Assembly: GCF_000717025.1 (NCBI RefSeq)
Contig: NZ_JNXG01000006.1
Coordinates: 62,001-126,000, forward strand
From: Streptomyces atroolivaceus
Lineage (GTDB): Bacteria; Actinomycetota; Actinomycetes; Streptomycetales; Streptomycetaceae
Length of the DNA: 64,000 nucleotides
Reading direction: 5' to 3'
Shown here: piece by piece, positions 26,754-35,528 of the stretch
Layout: each line of letters opens with the position of its first letter
Position numbering within the stretch: the first letter of the stretch is position 1
Program-made: the position numbers and the translations under genes
Notes under the pieces: model-generated
The model's database searches: none
The model's input: the letters and a program-made list of their open reading frames with translations, nothing else
What the model was told of the DNA's origin: nothing

Positions 26754-27812
26754 ATGCATGCCGAAGAGAGGCATCAGGCGATTCTTCACCGGCTGCGCGA
26801 GCGGGGCACGCTCCGGGTCACCGAGTTCGCCGAGGAGCTGCAGGTCTCGCCCGTCACGATTCGCCGGGACATCGAGACGCTCGCGGACCGGGGGCTGGTC
26901 GCCCGCGTGCACGGCGGCGCCGTCCTTCCGACGGTCCGCGCCGGGACTACGGGTACGGAGCCTGCCGACAGGCCCCCGTCAGGCCGCGGGCAGTTGTCCT
27001 TCGGTCTGATCGTGCCGGCCGCCGACTACTACTACCCGGAAGTGATCAAGGGTGCCCAGGAAGCCGCAGGCGAGCGCGGCATCCGGCTGGTTCTGGGCAT
27101 CTCGCAGTACAGCCCGGAGGAGGAGCGCGCGCAGGTCGGGCGCATGCTGGCCGACGGGCTCGACGGGCTCCTGATCGCGACCTGCGACGTCGCGGCGGCC
27201 GCCGCCTGGCTCGACGAGCTGACCATTCCGCACGTATGGGTGGAGCGCCGTCCGGGGGACGAGATCTCCCCCGCCGAGCGGGTCGTCACCGACCACGTGT
27301 ACGGCGCCCGGCTCGCCGTTCACCATCTCGCGTCGACGCGCCGGCGGATCGGGCTCATGGTGCGTGAGGACAGCCCGCACAGCGAACCCCTCGTGGACGG
27401 ATACCGCAAGGGCCTGGTCGCGGCCGGGCTGGACGTGCCCGCGGACGGCATCTTCCGCATGCCGCCGCCGGCCGGTGACGCCGTCCGCCGCGAGGAGGTA
27501 CTCGGCGAGTTCGCCGGCGCGGTCACCGACGGCCGGCTGGACGGCGCCCTGATCCACAACGACCACGACGCCCTCGTGCTGCTCCAGCGCCTCCGGGCTC
27601 GCGGCATCGGCGTCCCCGGTGACCTGGCCATCGTGGCGTACGACGACGAGGTCGCCTCCCTCGCCGACATCCCGCTGACCGCCGTCGCCCCGCCGAAGCT
27701 CGCGGTGGGTGTCTCCGCCGTCGACCTGCTGGCCAAGCGCGTCGCGGACCCGAGCCGTCCCCGCCATCTGCTCTCGATCCTGCCGGAATTGCACGTCCGC
27801 GCCTCCACCTGA
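26754..27812 (+). CDS. Transcriptional regulator: DeoR-type HTH fused to LacI-type sugar sensor
   Basis: A 352-residue regulator. Residues 1-58 form a DeoR-type winged helix ('EERHQAILHRLRERGTLRVTEFAEELQVSPVTIRRDIETL', then 'HGGAV'). Residues ~80-350 are a periplasmic-binding-protein-like sensor as in LacI/GalR ('FGLIVPAADYYYPEVIKGAQEAAGERG', 'ADGLDGLLIATCD', 'DLAIVAYDDEVASLADIPLTAV'). DeoR proteins normally carry a phosphosugar-isomerase-like domain, so this pairing is a distinct hybrid class seen in actinobacteria. GH35 starts 40 bp downstream, so the two are co-transcribed. Its ligand is likely the sugar imported by the ABC system that follows. Confidence 0.92.
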   Translation: MHAEERHQAILHRLRERGTLRVTEFAEELQVSPVTIRRDIETLADRGLVARVHGGAVLPTVRAGTTGTEPADRPPSGRGQLSFGLIVPAADYYYPEVIKGAQEAAGERGIRLVLGISQYSPEEERAQVGRMLADGLDGLLIATCDVAAAAAWLDELTIPHVWVERRPGDEISPAERVVTDHVYGARLAVHHLASTRRRIGLMVREDSPHSEPLVDGYRKGLVAAGLDVPADGIFRMPPPAGDAVRREEVLGEFAGAVTDGRLDGALIHNDHDALVLLQRLRARGIGVPGDLAIVAYDDEVASLADIPLTAVAPPKLAVGVSAVDLLAKRVADPSRPRHLLSILPELHVRAST

Positions 27813-27851
27813 TCCCCCGTTCACGCGGTACGCCCACCCGGAGAACCCCTC

Positions 27852-29639
27852 ATGTTTCGTATATCGCCCGAGGGGTTCTCCCTCGACGGCCGCCCCCTGC
27901 GCCTGTTGTCGGGGGCCCTGCACTACTTCCGCGTCCTGCCCGAGCAGTGGCCGCAGCGGCTGCGGATGATGCGCGCCCTGGGACTCGACACCGTGGAAAC
28001 GTACGTTCCGTGGAACCTCCACGAGCCGCGTCCGCAGGAGTACGACTTCGCCGGGATCGCGGACCTGGACCGCTTCCTGCACGCCACACGCGAGGCCGGG
28101 CTGCGCGCGATCGTCCGGCCGTCGCCCTACATATGCGCCGAATGGGAGAACGGCGGTCTGCCCTGGTGGCTTCTCGCCGACCCGGAGGTACGGGCGCTGC
28201 GCTGCCAGGACCCGGGGTATCTGGCCCGTGTCGACCGCTGGTACGACCGCCTGATCCCCTTGCTGGCGCCGCACCAGGTCACCCGGGGCGGCAACGTCCT
28301 GATGGTGCAGGTGGAGAACGAGTACGGGTCCTACGGCACGGACACCGGATACCTGGAGCACCTGGCCGCCGGGCTGCGCGGGCGCGGCATCGACGTACCG
28401 CTGTTCACGTCGGACGGACCGGACGACTTCTTTCTCACCGGGGGCACGCTCCCGGGGCGTCTGGCCACGGTGAACTTCGGTAGCCGCGCTACGGAGGCCT
28501 TCGCCGGTCTGAGACGGCTGCGGCCGGACGATCCGGCCATGTGCATGGAGTTCTGGTGCGGCTGGTTCGATCACTGGGGCGCCGAGCACGTCACACGCGA
28601 TCCGAACGACGCCGCGGATTCTCTGGCGGAGATCCTGGCGGCGGGGGCGTCGGTCAACCTCTACATGGCACACGGCGGGACGAACTTCTCCACCTGGGCC
28701 GGCGCCAACACGGAGGACCCGGCAACCGGTGCGCGCTATCTGCCGACCGTGACGTCGTACGACTACGACGCGCCGATCGACGAGCGGGGCGGTGTGACGG
28801 AGAAGTTCCTCGCCTTCCGGGACGTGCTCCGGCGGTACACCGACGGGCCGCTGCCCGAACCGGAGTCTCCGGCTCCGCTGCTGCCAGCCGGCCCCGTGGA
28901 ACTCACGCAGTCGGTCCGGCTGTTCGACGTCCTCGGCCAGCTGACGCACACGGAAATGCAGGCCGCCGAGCCGCCGTCGTTCGAGGAGCTCGGGATCGGG
29001 CACGGTCTCGTGCTCTACACCTCCCGCATCCCCGGCCCGCGCGGGCCCTACCCGCTGTCCGTGCACGGACTCGCCGACCGCGCACACGTCTTCGTGGACG
29101 GCATGCCCGTCGGCGTGCTGGAGCGCGACGGGATCGAAGCGGTCGACGGCGTCCGCGTCGCCGGGACGCATGCGCGCGTGGAGCTGCTGGTGGAGTCGAT
29201 GGGCCGGGTCAACTACGGCGCTGGGCTCGGGGAACGCAAGGGAGTGAGCCGGGTCCTGCACACCCAGCAGATCCTGCACGGCTGGAACGCACGTGCGGTG
29301 GAGCTGGGCCACGGAACGCCGGACGGGCTGCCGTGGGTGACCTCGTCCGGTGCCGCCGGTAACACGCCCGATGCACGTTCGGGACCCGTCTTCCACCGGG
29401 GCTTCCTCGATGTGACGGAACCGGGTGACACCTATCTGGCGCTGCCCGGATGGGGCAAGGGTTACGCGTGGGTCAACGGCTTCTGCCTGGGACGGTACTG
29501 GGAAGCGAAGGGCCCGCAACGGGCACTGTACGTACCGTGGCCGCTCCTGCGCGCCGGACGCAACGACCTCGTGATCCTGGAGCTCGACGGCGTCGCGCAT
29601 CCCGTCGTGGAGCTGCGCGACGTCCCTGATCTCGGCTGA
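27852..29639 (+). CDS. GH35 beta-galactosidase, cytoplasmic
   Basis: A 595-residue glycoside hydrolase of family 35, releasing beta-linked galactose from imported oligosaccharides. The acid/base Glu157 is in 'QVENEYGSYG', and nucleophile Glu233 in 'CMEFWCGWFDHWG'. The (beta/alpha)8 barrel occupies ~5-320 ('LSGALHYFRVLPEQWPQRL', 'TYVPWNLHEP', 'RPSPYICAEWENGGLPWWL'); beta-sandwich domains follow, ending with the galactose-binding-like 'GYAWVNGFCLGRYWEAKGPQ'. There is no signal peptide. ATG 27852 has GGAG at -8. It is read with the regulator and closed by a terminator hairpin at 29704. Confidence 0.95.
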   Translation: MFRISPEGFSLDGRPLRLLSGALHYFRVLPEQWPQRLRMMRALGLDTVETYVPWNLHEPRPQEYDFAGIADLDRFLHATREAGLRAIVRPSPYICAEWENGGLPWWLLADPEVRALRCQDPGYLARVDRWYDRLIPLLAPHQVTRGGNVLMVQVENEYGSYGTDTGYLEHLAAGLRGRGIDVPLFTSDGPDDFFLTGGTLPGRLATVNFGSRATEAFAGLRRLRPDDPAMCMEFWCGWFDHWGAEHVTRDPNDAADSLAEILAAGASVNLYMAHGGTNFSTWAGANTEDPATGARYLPTVTSYDYDAPIDERGGVTEKFLAFRDVLRRYTDGPLPEPESPAPLLPAGPVELTQSVRLFDVLGQLTHTEMQAAEPPSFEELGIGHGLVLYTSRIPGPRGPYPLSVHGLADRAHVFVDGMPVGVLERDGIEAVDGVRVAGTHARVELLVESMGRVNYGAGLGERKGVSRVLHTQQILHGWNARAVELGHGTPDGLPWVTSSGAAGNTPDARSGPVFHRGFLDVTEPGDTYLALPGWGKGYAWVNGFCLGRYWEAKGPQRALYVPWPLLRAGRNDLVILELDGVAHPVVELRDVPDLG

Positions 29640-29703
29640 ACCCCTTACGCGGCGACCCCGAACCCATCAGCGCGGCACCCCGGATCGGGCGGCCGCCCCC
29701 GTG

Positions 29704-29735
29704 AACGCCTCCTGCCGGACCCGGCAGGAGGCGTT
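29704..29735 (+). terminator. Hairpin terminator after the beta-galactosidase gene
   Basis: A perfect 15-bp inverted repeat (AACGCCTCCTGCCGG and complement, 29704-29718 and 29721-29735) with almost no loop, so the innermost pairs must open. It begins 64 bp after the stop. Confidence 0.7.
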
Positions 29736-29812
29736 CTCCGTTACCCCGGCGCCGCACGGTGCGGTGGATCGCCTGCGCGCATGATCACGGAAGCCGATCG
29801 ATATCGCTTCTT

Positions 29813-29830
29813 AATGTTCGTTTGTTCATT
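29813..29830. promoter_or_regulatory. Operator-like TGTTCG-TTTGTTCA site before the sugar ABC operon
   Basis: AATGTTCGTTTGTTCATT lies about 85 bp before the binding-protein start, in AT-rich promoter DNA and just before a TTGACT that could serve as a -35 element. It shares TGTTC half-sites with the elements at 26674 and 35444, suggesting control by the DeoR/LacI hybrid. Confidence 0.45.
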
Positions 29831-29910
29831 TCCTATTGACTCTGATCGTTCCTGGCCGAAAGATGTCGTCAACTCGCCGCCATCCGTTGGCCTCTCGTAG
29901 GAGTACCGCC

Positions 29911-31239
29911 ATGCCGCCCGTCACCCGTTCGTCCTCCACCACTGTCGCCGCCGCGATGGCCTCCCTGGCCCTGCTCGTCACCGCCTGCGGAGGCGAGGAC
30001 ACCACCGCATCGGACGCCGGTACCGGCACCGCCGGGAAGCCCGTGGAGATCACCTACTGGTCCTGGATGCCCGGCACCGCCGACATGACCGAGGCGTTCA
30101 ACGCGTCACACCCGGACATCAAGGTCACACACGCCGAGATCCCGGCCGGCCTCAACGGCGGCTACGACAAGATCTCCAAAGCGGTCAAGGCGGGCAACGC
30201 CCCGGACGTCGTCAACCTGGAGTACCAGGCCGTGCCCGACTTCGTGACCCAGGGGCTCCTCCGCGACTCCAGCGCCGAGCTCGGCGAGTCGGTCAAGGAG
30301 TACGCCCCCGAATCGGTGCAGAGCCTGGTCACGCTCGGGGACAGAACGTGGGCCGCCCCCTACGACGTCGGCCCGCAGACGCTCTACTACCGCACCGACC
30401 TCTTCGAGCAGTACGGCATCGAGGTACCCACCACCTGGGCCGAGTTCAAGACCGCCGCCGAGAAGGTCAAGACCGCGTCCAAGGGCGAGGCGCGGCTGCT
30501 CGACTTCTGGGGCGACGACACCGCCACCTGGGCCGGTCTCTCCCAGCAGGCGGGCGCCCGGTGGTACAGCGCGACGGACGAGGCCTGGAAGGTGAACATC
30601 ACCGACCCCGCCACCAGGAAGGTCGCCGACTACTGGAAGGACCTGGTCCAGGACGACTTGGTCCTCAACCACAAGGGGTGGAGTCCCGAGGCCACGAAGG
30701 CGGTCACCGATTCCAAGGCCATCGCGCTGATCGGCGCTTCGTGGAGCGCGGGTTCCATCAAGACCACGTATCCCGGACAGGCCGGCAAGTGGGCCGAGGC
30801 CCCGCTGCCGCACTGGGGCAAGCCGGTCACGGGGGCAGTCGGCGGTTCGGCCTTCGCCATTACCAAGGACAGCAAGAAGGCCAAGGCTGCCGCCGAGTTC
30901 ATCTCCTGGGCCACCACCGACGGCGAGGCGGTCAAGGCCCGACTCGCGGCCGGCACTTCCAGCGGACTGCCCGCCGCCGAGGACCTGCGCGCCGCCGCCA
31001 GGTCCACGTTCGACACCGCGTTCTTCGCCGGCCAGGACGTCTACGCCGTCGCCGGGGCCCAGGTGCCGAACATCGCCAAGGACTGGACCTGGAGCCCTGT
31101 GCACAACTCCACGACGATGACCATGCAGGCGGAATTCGGCAAGGCCCAGAAGACCGGCGAGTTCTGGCCGGCGTTCGAGGCCGGTCAAGCGGCGGCCCGG
31201 AAGGCGATCACCGACCGCGGCCTGAAGCTCGCCCGTTGA
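29911..31239 (+). CDS. ABC sugar transporter, extracellular binding lipoprotein
   Basis: A 442-residue solute-binding protein of the family 1 (carbohydrate) type. The signal peptide ends in a lipobox, 'LLVTACGG', so the mature protein is anchored through its N-terminal cysteine. Typical blocks follow: 'ITYWSWMPGTADMTEAFN', 'PDVVNLEYQAVPDFVTQGLL', 'WAAPYDVGPQTLYYRTDLFEQYG', 'PTTWAEFKTAAEKVK' and a C-terminal 'FWPAFEAGQAAARKAITDRG'. ATG 29911 has GTAGGAG at -8. Two permease genes follow; the ATPase is not encoded here and is probably the shared MsiK protein, as for many Streptomyces sugar systems. Confidence 0.93.
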   Translation: MPPVTRSSSTTVAAAMASLALLVTACGGEDTTASDAGTGTAGKPVEITYWSWMPGTADMTEAFNASHPDIKVTHAEIPAGLNGGYDKISKAVKAGNAPDVVNLEYQAVPDFVTQGLLRDSSAELGESVKEYAPESVQSLVTLGDRTWAAPYDVGPQTLYYRTDLFEQYGIEVPTTWAEFKTAAEKVKTASKGEARLLDFWGDDTATWAGLSQQAGARWYSATDEAWKVNITDPATRKVADYWKDLVQDDLVLNHKGWSPEATKAVTDSKAIALIGASWSAGSIKTTYPGQAGKWAEAPLPHWGKPVTGAVGGSAFAITKDSKKAKAAAEFISWATTDGEAVKARLAAGTSSGLPAAEDLRAAARSTFDTAFFAGQDVYAVAGAQVPNIAKDWTWSPVHNSTTMTMQAEFGKAQKTGEFWPAFEAGQAAARKAITDRGLKLAR

Positions 31240-31315
31240 CCCTCGAGTCCCGAGCCGTCGGGGCGGGGACCGGTCCCCGCCCCGACGCTCCGCCCCCTCC
31301 AAGGAGCTAACGCCG

Positions 31316-32215
31316 ATGAACACACGGCTCGGCCGCGGTCAGCGCACCACACCCGTCCTCTTCGTCGCCCCCTTCTTCATCCTCTTCATCGCCACGCTCG
31401 TCGCCCCCATCGGGTACTCCCTGTGGATGAGCCTGTTCCGCGAACAGGCCACGAGCGGTCTCGGATTCGGCGGGACGGAGACCGTCTTCGTCGGTGCCGA
31501 CAACTATCTGCGCGCCCTCGGCGACGCGTCGTTCCACCGCGGCTTCCTCCACATCGCGCTCTACTGTCTGATCTACATCCCGGTGATGGTGGGAGGGGCG
31601 CTGGCCCTGGCCCTGCTGGTGGATTCCGCGATGGCCAGGGCGAAGAAGTTCTTCCAGCTGGCGTATTTCCTGCCCCACGCCGTGCCCGGACTGATCGCCG
31701 CGATCATCTGGGGGTTCCTCTACACGCCGGGGCTCAGCCCCGTGATCGATCTCCTGCGGACCGTCGGCGTGGAGTGGGACTTCCTCGGCCCGGACGGGGT
31801 CGTCCTCTCCATGGCCAACGCCGCCGCCTGGCAGTGGATCGGCTACAACATGGTGATCTTCTACGCCGCGTTGCAGGCCGTGCCGAAGGAGACCCTCGAG
31901 GCGGCCACGGTGGACGGTGCGGGACAACTGCGTACGGCACTGGCGGTGAAGCTGCCGATGATCCGGTCCTCCGTCGTCCTCACCATGCTCTTCACCGCCG
32001 TCGGCGCTATCCAGTTGTTCAACGAGCCGGAGGTGCTGCGCAGCCGGTCGTCCGCCATCTCACAGGACTGGAGCCCGGTGATGTACATCTACCAGGCCGC
32101 CTTCACCGAGCACGACTACGGACTGGCGGCCGCGGCCTCGCTGCTGCTGGCGCTCCTGGGTGCCGCCCTCTCCTTCGTGATCACCAAGCTCGGCACCCGC
32201 TGGAAGGAAGTGTGA
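31316..32215 (+). CDS. ABC sugar transporter permease (MalF/UgpA type)
   Basis: A 299-residue permease with six predicted membrane segments (first at about 13-38, 'TPVLFVAPFFILFIATLVAPIG') and the EAA loop that contacts the ATPase, 'PKETLEAATVDGAGQLRTALAVKLPMI'. Length and topology match the MalF-like half of sugar importers. It starts with an AAGGAG 8 bp upstream, 76 bp after the binding-protein gene, and is followed after 2 bp by the second permease. Confidence 0.93.
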   Translation: MNTRLGRGQRTTPVLFVAPFFILFIATLVAPIGYSLWMSLFREQATSGLGFGGTETVFVGADNYLRALGDASFHRGFLHIALYCLIYIPVMVGGALALALLVDSAMARAKKFFQLAYFLPHAVPGLIAAIIWGFLYTPGLSPVIDLLRTVGVEWDFLGPDGVVLSMANAAAWQWIGYNMVIFYAALQAVPKETLEAATVDGAGQLRTALAVKLPMIRSSVVLTMLFTAVGAIQLFNEPEVLRSRSSAISQDWSPVMYIYQAAFTEHDYGLAAAASLLLALLGAALSFVITKLGTRWKEV

Positions 32216-32217
32216 CC

Positions 32218-33147
32218 ATGGCCGCCACCGCGCCCCCTCGCCCACCGGCCCCGGGCAGGTCCCCGGGCGGTGCCGGCACCGCCGGCCCGTCACGGCGGGC
32301 ACGGACCTCCGGACCGGCCCGGTCGTCGAAAGCAGCCGTCAACACCCTGCTCGCCGTCGTGGCCGTCTACACACTGATGCCGCTGAGCTGGCTGCTGGTC
32401 AACGCGACCAAGAACAACGGTGACCTGTTCGCCAGCCCTGGCTTCGAGCCGGCCGAGTTCAACCTGCTGACCAACCTCACCGGACTCTTCACCTACCAGG
32501 ACGGGATGTTCGGCCGCTGGCTCGCCAACAGCCTGCTGTACTCGGTGGTCGGCGCCCTCGCCTCCACCTTCGTCTCCCTGCTCGCCGGCTACGCCTTCCA
32601 CACGTACGACTGGTGGGGCAAGGAGAAGCTGTACGGCCTGGTGCTGCTGGGCATCCTCGTCCCCCACACCGTCATCTCGCTGCCTATGTACCTGATGGCG
32701 TCCGAGGTCGGGCTCGTCAACTCGTACTGGTCCGTGCTGATCCCGGGCCTGGTGAATCCCTTCGGCGTCTACCTGGCTCGGGTCTTCTCGGAGAGTTACG
32801 TCCCCGGGGAGACGCTGGAAGCAGCCCGCATCGACGGCGCGAGCGAACTGCGCACCTTCCGTTCCGTCGCCCTTCCGATGCTGTCCCCCGCCTTCGTCAC
32901 GGTCTTCCTCTTCTCCTTCACCGGCAGCTGGAACAACTTCTTCCTGCCGCTGGTGATGCTGAACGACTCCACGCTCTATCCGGTCGGCCTCGGCCTGTTC
33001 AACTGGAACGCCACACTCCCCCAGGAACCGCAGCTCTACTCGTTCGTCATCACCGGATCCCTGGTGTCCGTCGTCCCGCTCGCCGTCGCCTTCGTAGCGC
33101 TGCAGCGCTACTGGCGCTCGGGCCTTACCTCAGGAGCCGTCAAGTGA
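32218..33147 (+). CDS. ABC sugar transporter permease (MalG/UgpE type)
   Basis: A 309-residue permease with a Pro/Arg-rich cytosolic N-terminus (about 1-38), six membrane segments, and the EAA loop 'PGETLEAARIDGASELRTFRSVALPML'. 'SWLLVNATKNNGDLF' after the first helix is typical of the MalG half. The ATG lies 2 bp after the previous stop, and the GAAGGAAG just upstream serves as ribosome site. Its last codons overlap the start of the dehydrogenase gene (GTGA), so that enzyme is translationally coupled to the transporter. Confidence 0.93.
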   Translation: MAATAPPRPPAPGRSPGGAGTAGPSRRARTSGPARSSKAAVNTLLAVVAVYTLMPLSWLLVNATKNNGDLFASPGFEPAEFNLLTNLTGLFTYQDGMFGRWLANSLLYSVVGALASTFVSLLAGYAFHTYDWWGKEKLYGLVLLGILVPHTVISLPMYLMASEVGLVNSYWSVLIPGLVNPFGVYLARVFSESYVPGETLEAARIDGASELRTFRSVALPMLSPAFVTVFLFSFTGSWNNFFLPLVMLNDSTLYPVGLGLFNWNATLPQEPQLYSFVITGSLVSVVPLAVAFVALQRYWRSGLTSGAVK

Positions 33148-34175
33148 CGTCCCCGTCCTCCACGCCATACCGTCGCCCCCGCACGGTCCTCGCGATGGAT
33201 CCGTCAGTCAGGGACGCGCTGTTCGACCAGGAATCGTTCACCCGGCTCGCCGTCATCGCCGACACCGACCACTCCCTCGTGGTCGAGGACTTCAACGACC
33301 CTGCCTCCGCCGCCGCGCTCGCCGAGGCGGAGGTTCTCTTCACCGGCTGGGGCTGCCCGCCTCTCACGGCGGACGCCCTGGCGCGGATGCCCCGGCTCCG
33401 CACCGTGGTCCACGCTGCGGGATCGGTGAAACATCACATCACCGACGCCTGCTGGGAGCGGGAGCTGACCGTGACCTCGGCCGCGGGGGCGAACGCCCTG
33501 CCGGTCGCGGAGTACACCCTGGCGGCCATCCTGTTCGCCGGTAAACGAGTCCTGGCCGCCCAGCGGACCTACCGGCGCAAGCGCGCCCGGGTGAGCGCCA
33601 TCGACGTGATCGGGACGGGCGGCAATTACGGCCGCACGGTGGGTGTCGTCGGTGCGTCCCGCATCGGACGACGGGTCATCGAGCTGCTGCGCCCGCACGA
33701 CCTCCGGGTGCTCCTGTACGACCCGTACGTCGACGAGGCGGAAGCCACCCGACTGGGCGTGACCCCGGTGTCCCTGGACACGCTCGTCCGCTCCAGCGAC
33801 GTGGTGACCATTCACGCCCCCGAGCTCCCGGAGACTCGTCATCTCTTCGACCGGGAACGACTGGCGCTGTTGCCGGACGGCGCGACGCTCATCAATACGG
33901 CGCGCGGTTCGCTGGTCGACACCGAGGCGCTGACCGAGGAGCTGGTGTCCGGCCGGGTCGACGCGGTGCTCGACGTCACCGAGCCCGAGGTCCTGCCCGC
34001 CGCGTCCCCCCTGTACGACCTGCCCAACGTCCTTCTGACCCCGCACGTAGCCGGTTCGGCCGGTAACGAACTGGCCCGGATGACACACGCCGCGCTGGAC
34101 GAACTGGAGCGGTACGGCCATGGCCTCCCGTACGCCACTCCCGTACGGGGCGAGGCGCTGACCCGGACAGCGTGA
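33144..34175 (+). CDS. D-2-hydroxyacid dehydrogenase, NAD-binding
   Basis: A 343-residue enzyme of the D-isomer-specific 2-hydroxyacid dehydrogenase family (phosphoglycerate dehydrogenase-like). The nucleotide-binding loop is 'VGVVGASRIGRRVIELL', with an acidic residue after the second strand ('LLYDPYVD'). Catalytic residues are Arg in 'INTARGSLVD', Glu in 'LDVTEPEV' and His in 'LLTPHVAGSAG'. GTG 33144 overlaps the permease stop and has AGGAG 8 bp upstream. In this operon it may reduce or oxidise a sugar-acid catabolite from the imported oligosaccharide; the substrate is inference. Confidence 0.9.
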   Translation: MTSPSSTPYRRPRTVLAMDPSVRDALFDQESFTRLAVIADTDHSLVVEDFNDPASAAALAEAEVLFTGWGCPPLTADALARMPRLRTVVHAAGSVKHHITDACWERELTVTSAAGANALPVAEYTLAAILFAGKRVLAAQRTYRRKRARVSAIDVIGTGGNYGRTVGVVGASRIGRRVIELLRPHDLRVLLYDPYVDEAEATRLGVTPVSLDTLVRSSDVVTIHAPELPETRHLFDRERLALLPDGATLINTARGSLVDTEALTEELVSGRVDAVLDVTEPEVLPAASPLYDLPNVLLTPHVAGSAGNELARMTHAALDELERYGHGLPYATPVRGEALTRTA

Positions 34176-34204
34176 GGGAGAAGCGGGGGCCCGGGCCCGG
34201 GCGG

Positions 34205-34236
34205 GCATCGGCCCTGAGTGACGTCAGGGCCGATGC
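34205..34236. terminator. Bidirectional hairpin between convergent genes
   Basis: A perfect 13-bp inverted repeat (GCATCGGCCCTGA and complement; 34205-34217 with 34224-34236) and a 6-nt loop, located between the dehydrogenase (plus) and lyase (minus) stop codons. Confidence 0.8.
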
Positions 34237-34242
34237 TTCCCG

Positions 34243-34995
34243 TCAGGTGACGTCGGCGTACGACGTCCCCATCTTCAGGCTGTCGACGCGGTTGATGAGG
34301 GTGGTGGAACCGTCATCGCGGTCGTACACACCCCACTTCGGCTCGTTCGCGCTGTCCCAGGTGCGACAGGCGTACCGGGTGCTGCCGTCGGCGAGGGTCT
34401 GCTTGGTGCCGTTGAAGTACAGCTCCACCCACCCCGAGGAGGCCGTGCCGGACGTGCGGATCCCAACGGCGAACGCGTTCCAGTCGCCGGCGGTGACGGG
34501 CTCGGACCAGAGCATCTGCCAGTCTCCACCGGTGGTGACATGGAAGAGACGTGCCGAGCCGTCCTTGATCGTCATGATGAGCGGGTAGTTCTGCTGGGCG
34601 TTGGGGTAGGACTTCCACTGCCAGACGACGAAGTCTCCGCTCACGGAGGAGAGCTGGCTCTCCCACCCGAGGTAGTAGGTGGAGCCGGCGGCGAAGGCGT
34701 AGCGCGAGGAGCCGTTCACGGAGACGCCGCGCGATTCGCAGCGGATGTCCCCGCCCGGCTTGGTGTAGCGGAAGACCGTACCGTGCGGGGTCCCACTGGC
34801 AGCCGTGATCAGGCTGCCGGGGGCGGGACACTCGACGCTTCCGAAGACGTTGGTGCCCTTGGCGGCGTCGCCGTCCCAGATGCCTGCCGCCTGCGCGGAG
34901 GCGGTGGAGAGCAAGGGCCAGGCCACGGCTGCGACAAGGGCTGCAGCGGTGGCTGCGCGTGCTGCCGGTGTGCGTGTGCGTGCGTGGATTCCCAT
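34243..34995 (-). CDS. Secreted jelly-roll polysaccharide lyase
   Basis: A 250-residue secreted protein. The signal peptide (residues ~1-37, ending 'STASAQA') is followed by a beta-jelly-roll domain resembling heparin-lyase-I/PL20-like polysaccharide lyases: 'STYYLGWESQLS', 'GDFVVWQWKSYPN', 'PLIMTIKDGSARLFHV', and the end 'EPKWGVYDRDDGSTTLINRVDSLKMGTSY'. Such enzymes cut uronic-acid polysaccharides by beta-elimination; glucuronan, alginate-like or glycosaminoglycan substrates are all possible. ATG 34995 has GAGGA at -9. It is divergent from the PL8 lyase and shares the TGTTC site region, so the two are probably induced together. Confidence 0.75.
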   Translation of the reverse strand: MGIHARTRTPAARAATAAALVAAVAWPLLSTASAQAAGIWDGDAAKGTNVFGSVECPAPGSLITAASGTPHGTVFRYTKPGGDIRCESRGVSVNGSSRYAFAAGSTYYLGWESQLSSVSGDFVVWQWKSYPNAQQNYPLIMTIKDGSARLFHVTTGGDWQMLWSEPVTAGDWNAFAVGIRTSGTASSGWVELYFNGTKQTLADGSTRYACRTWDSANEPKWGVYDRDDGSTTLINRVDSLKMGTSYADVT

Positions 34996-35443
34996 GTGGA
35001 GGGTCCTCTTCGTCTTCGAGGGGCGGCCGAGAATGCGCCGTACGGTGGGCGCTGAGACACGTATGAAGGGCCTTCGGGGGGCACTTTCGTTCCGGGACGA
35101 CCCTCCCCGCCAGGCGCCCGGCAGGGGCCACGGCAGTGAGGGCAGCGGCCGCCGGAGCGAGTGAAAGGTTCGACAAAGCCGTTGCAGGTGGCCGGAGTTG
35201 GTCCAGGCGGCCGTCTGTTGGTCCGCAATCCTGAAGAAGCGAACGTGGGAAGTCAACGGGCTGATCGAACAATCCACTTGTGTTCGGATCCAGTCCGTTT
35301 TCCGGTGATGACGACACCGGGCACGCCGAACCCGGTCGGCGCCGTGCGCCCACCCACAGGCACGAATGGCCCGGTCGACCCCGTTCGTCGGTCGTCGCAA
35401 CGACGAAATCGGGGCAGCCTTACCCCATGCTCGATCGATCAAT

Positions 35444-35466
35444 AATGTTCATACCATTGTTCGTTC
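35444..35466. promoter_or_regulatory. Operator-like TGTTC repeats between the divergent lyase genes
   Basis: AATGTTCATACCATTGTTCG (35444-35463, running into TTCG) carries two TGTTC half-sites about 15 bp apart, 65-85 bp before the PL8 start. Nearby CGATCGATCAAT and GTTCGATCGAA repeats make the region highly structured. It is similar to the sites at 26674 and 29813. Confidence 0.4.
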
Positions 35467-35528
35467 GATCGAAGCGTGCTAAAAAACCGCCTACCCAGTC
35501 TCTGTCCGTCTTCGATCTCGGAGTACTC

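Noticed and set aside
26979..29600. An 873-codon minus-strand frame across the regulator and beta-galactosidase
   Set aside because: It is a shadow of well-supported plus-strand genes, with no motif and no ribosome site.
35280..35528. Upstream in-frame extension of the PL8 gene
   Set aside because: The extension contains no signal peptide features and covers the promoter and operator region; the start at 35529 has a ribosome site followed directly by a Tat-like signal.
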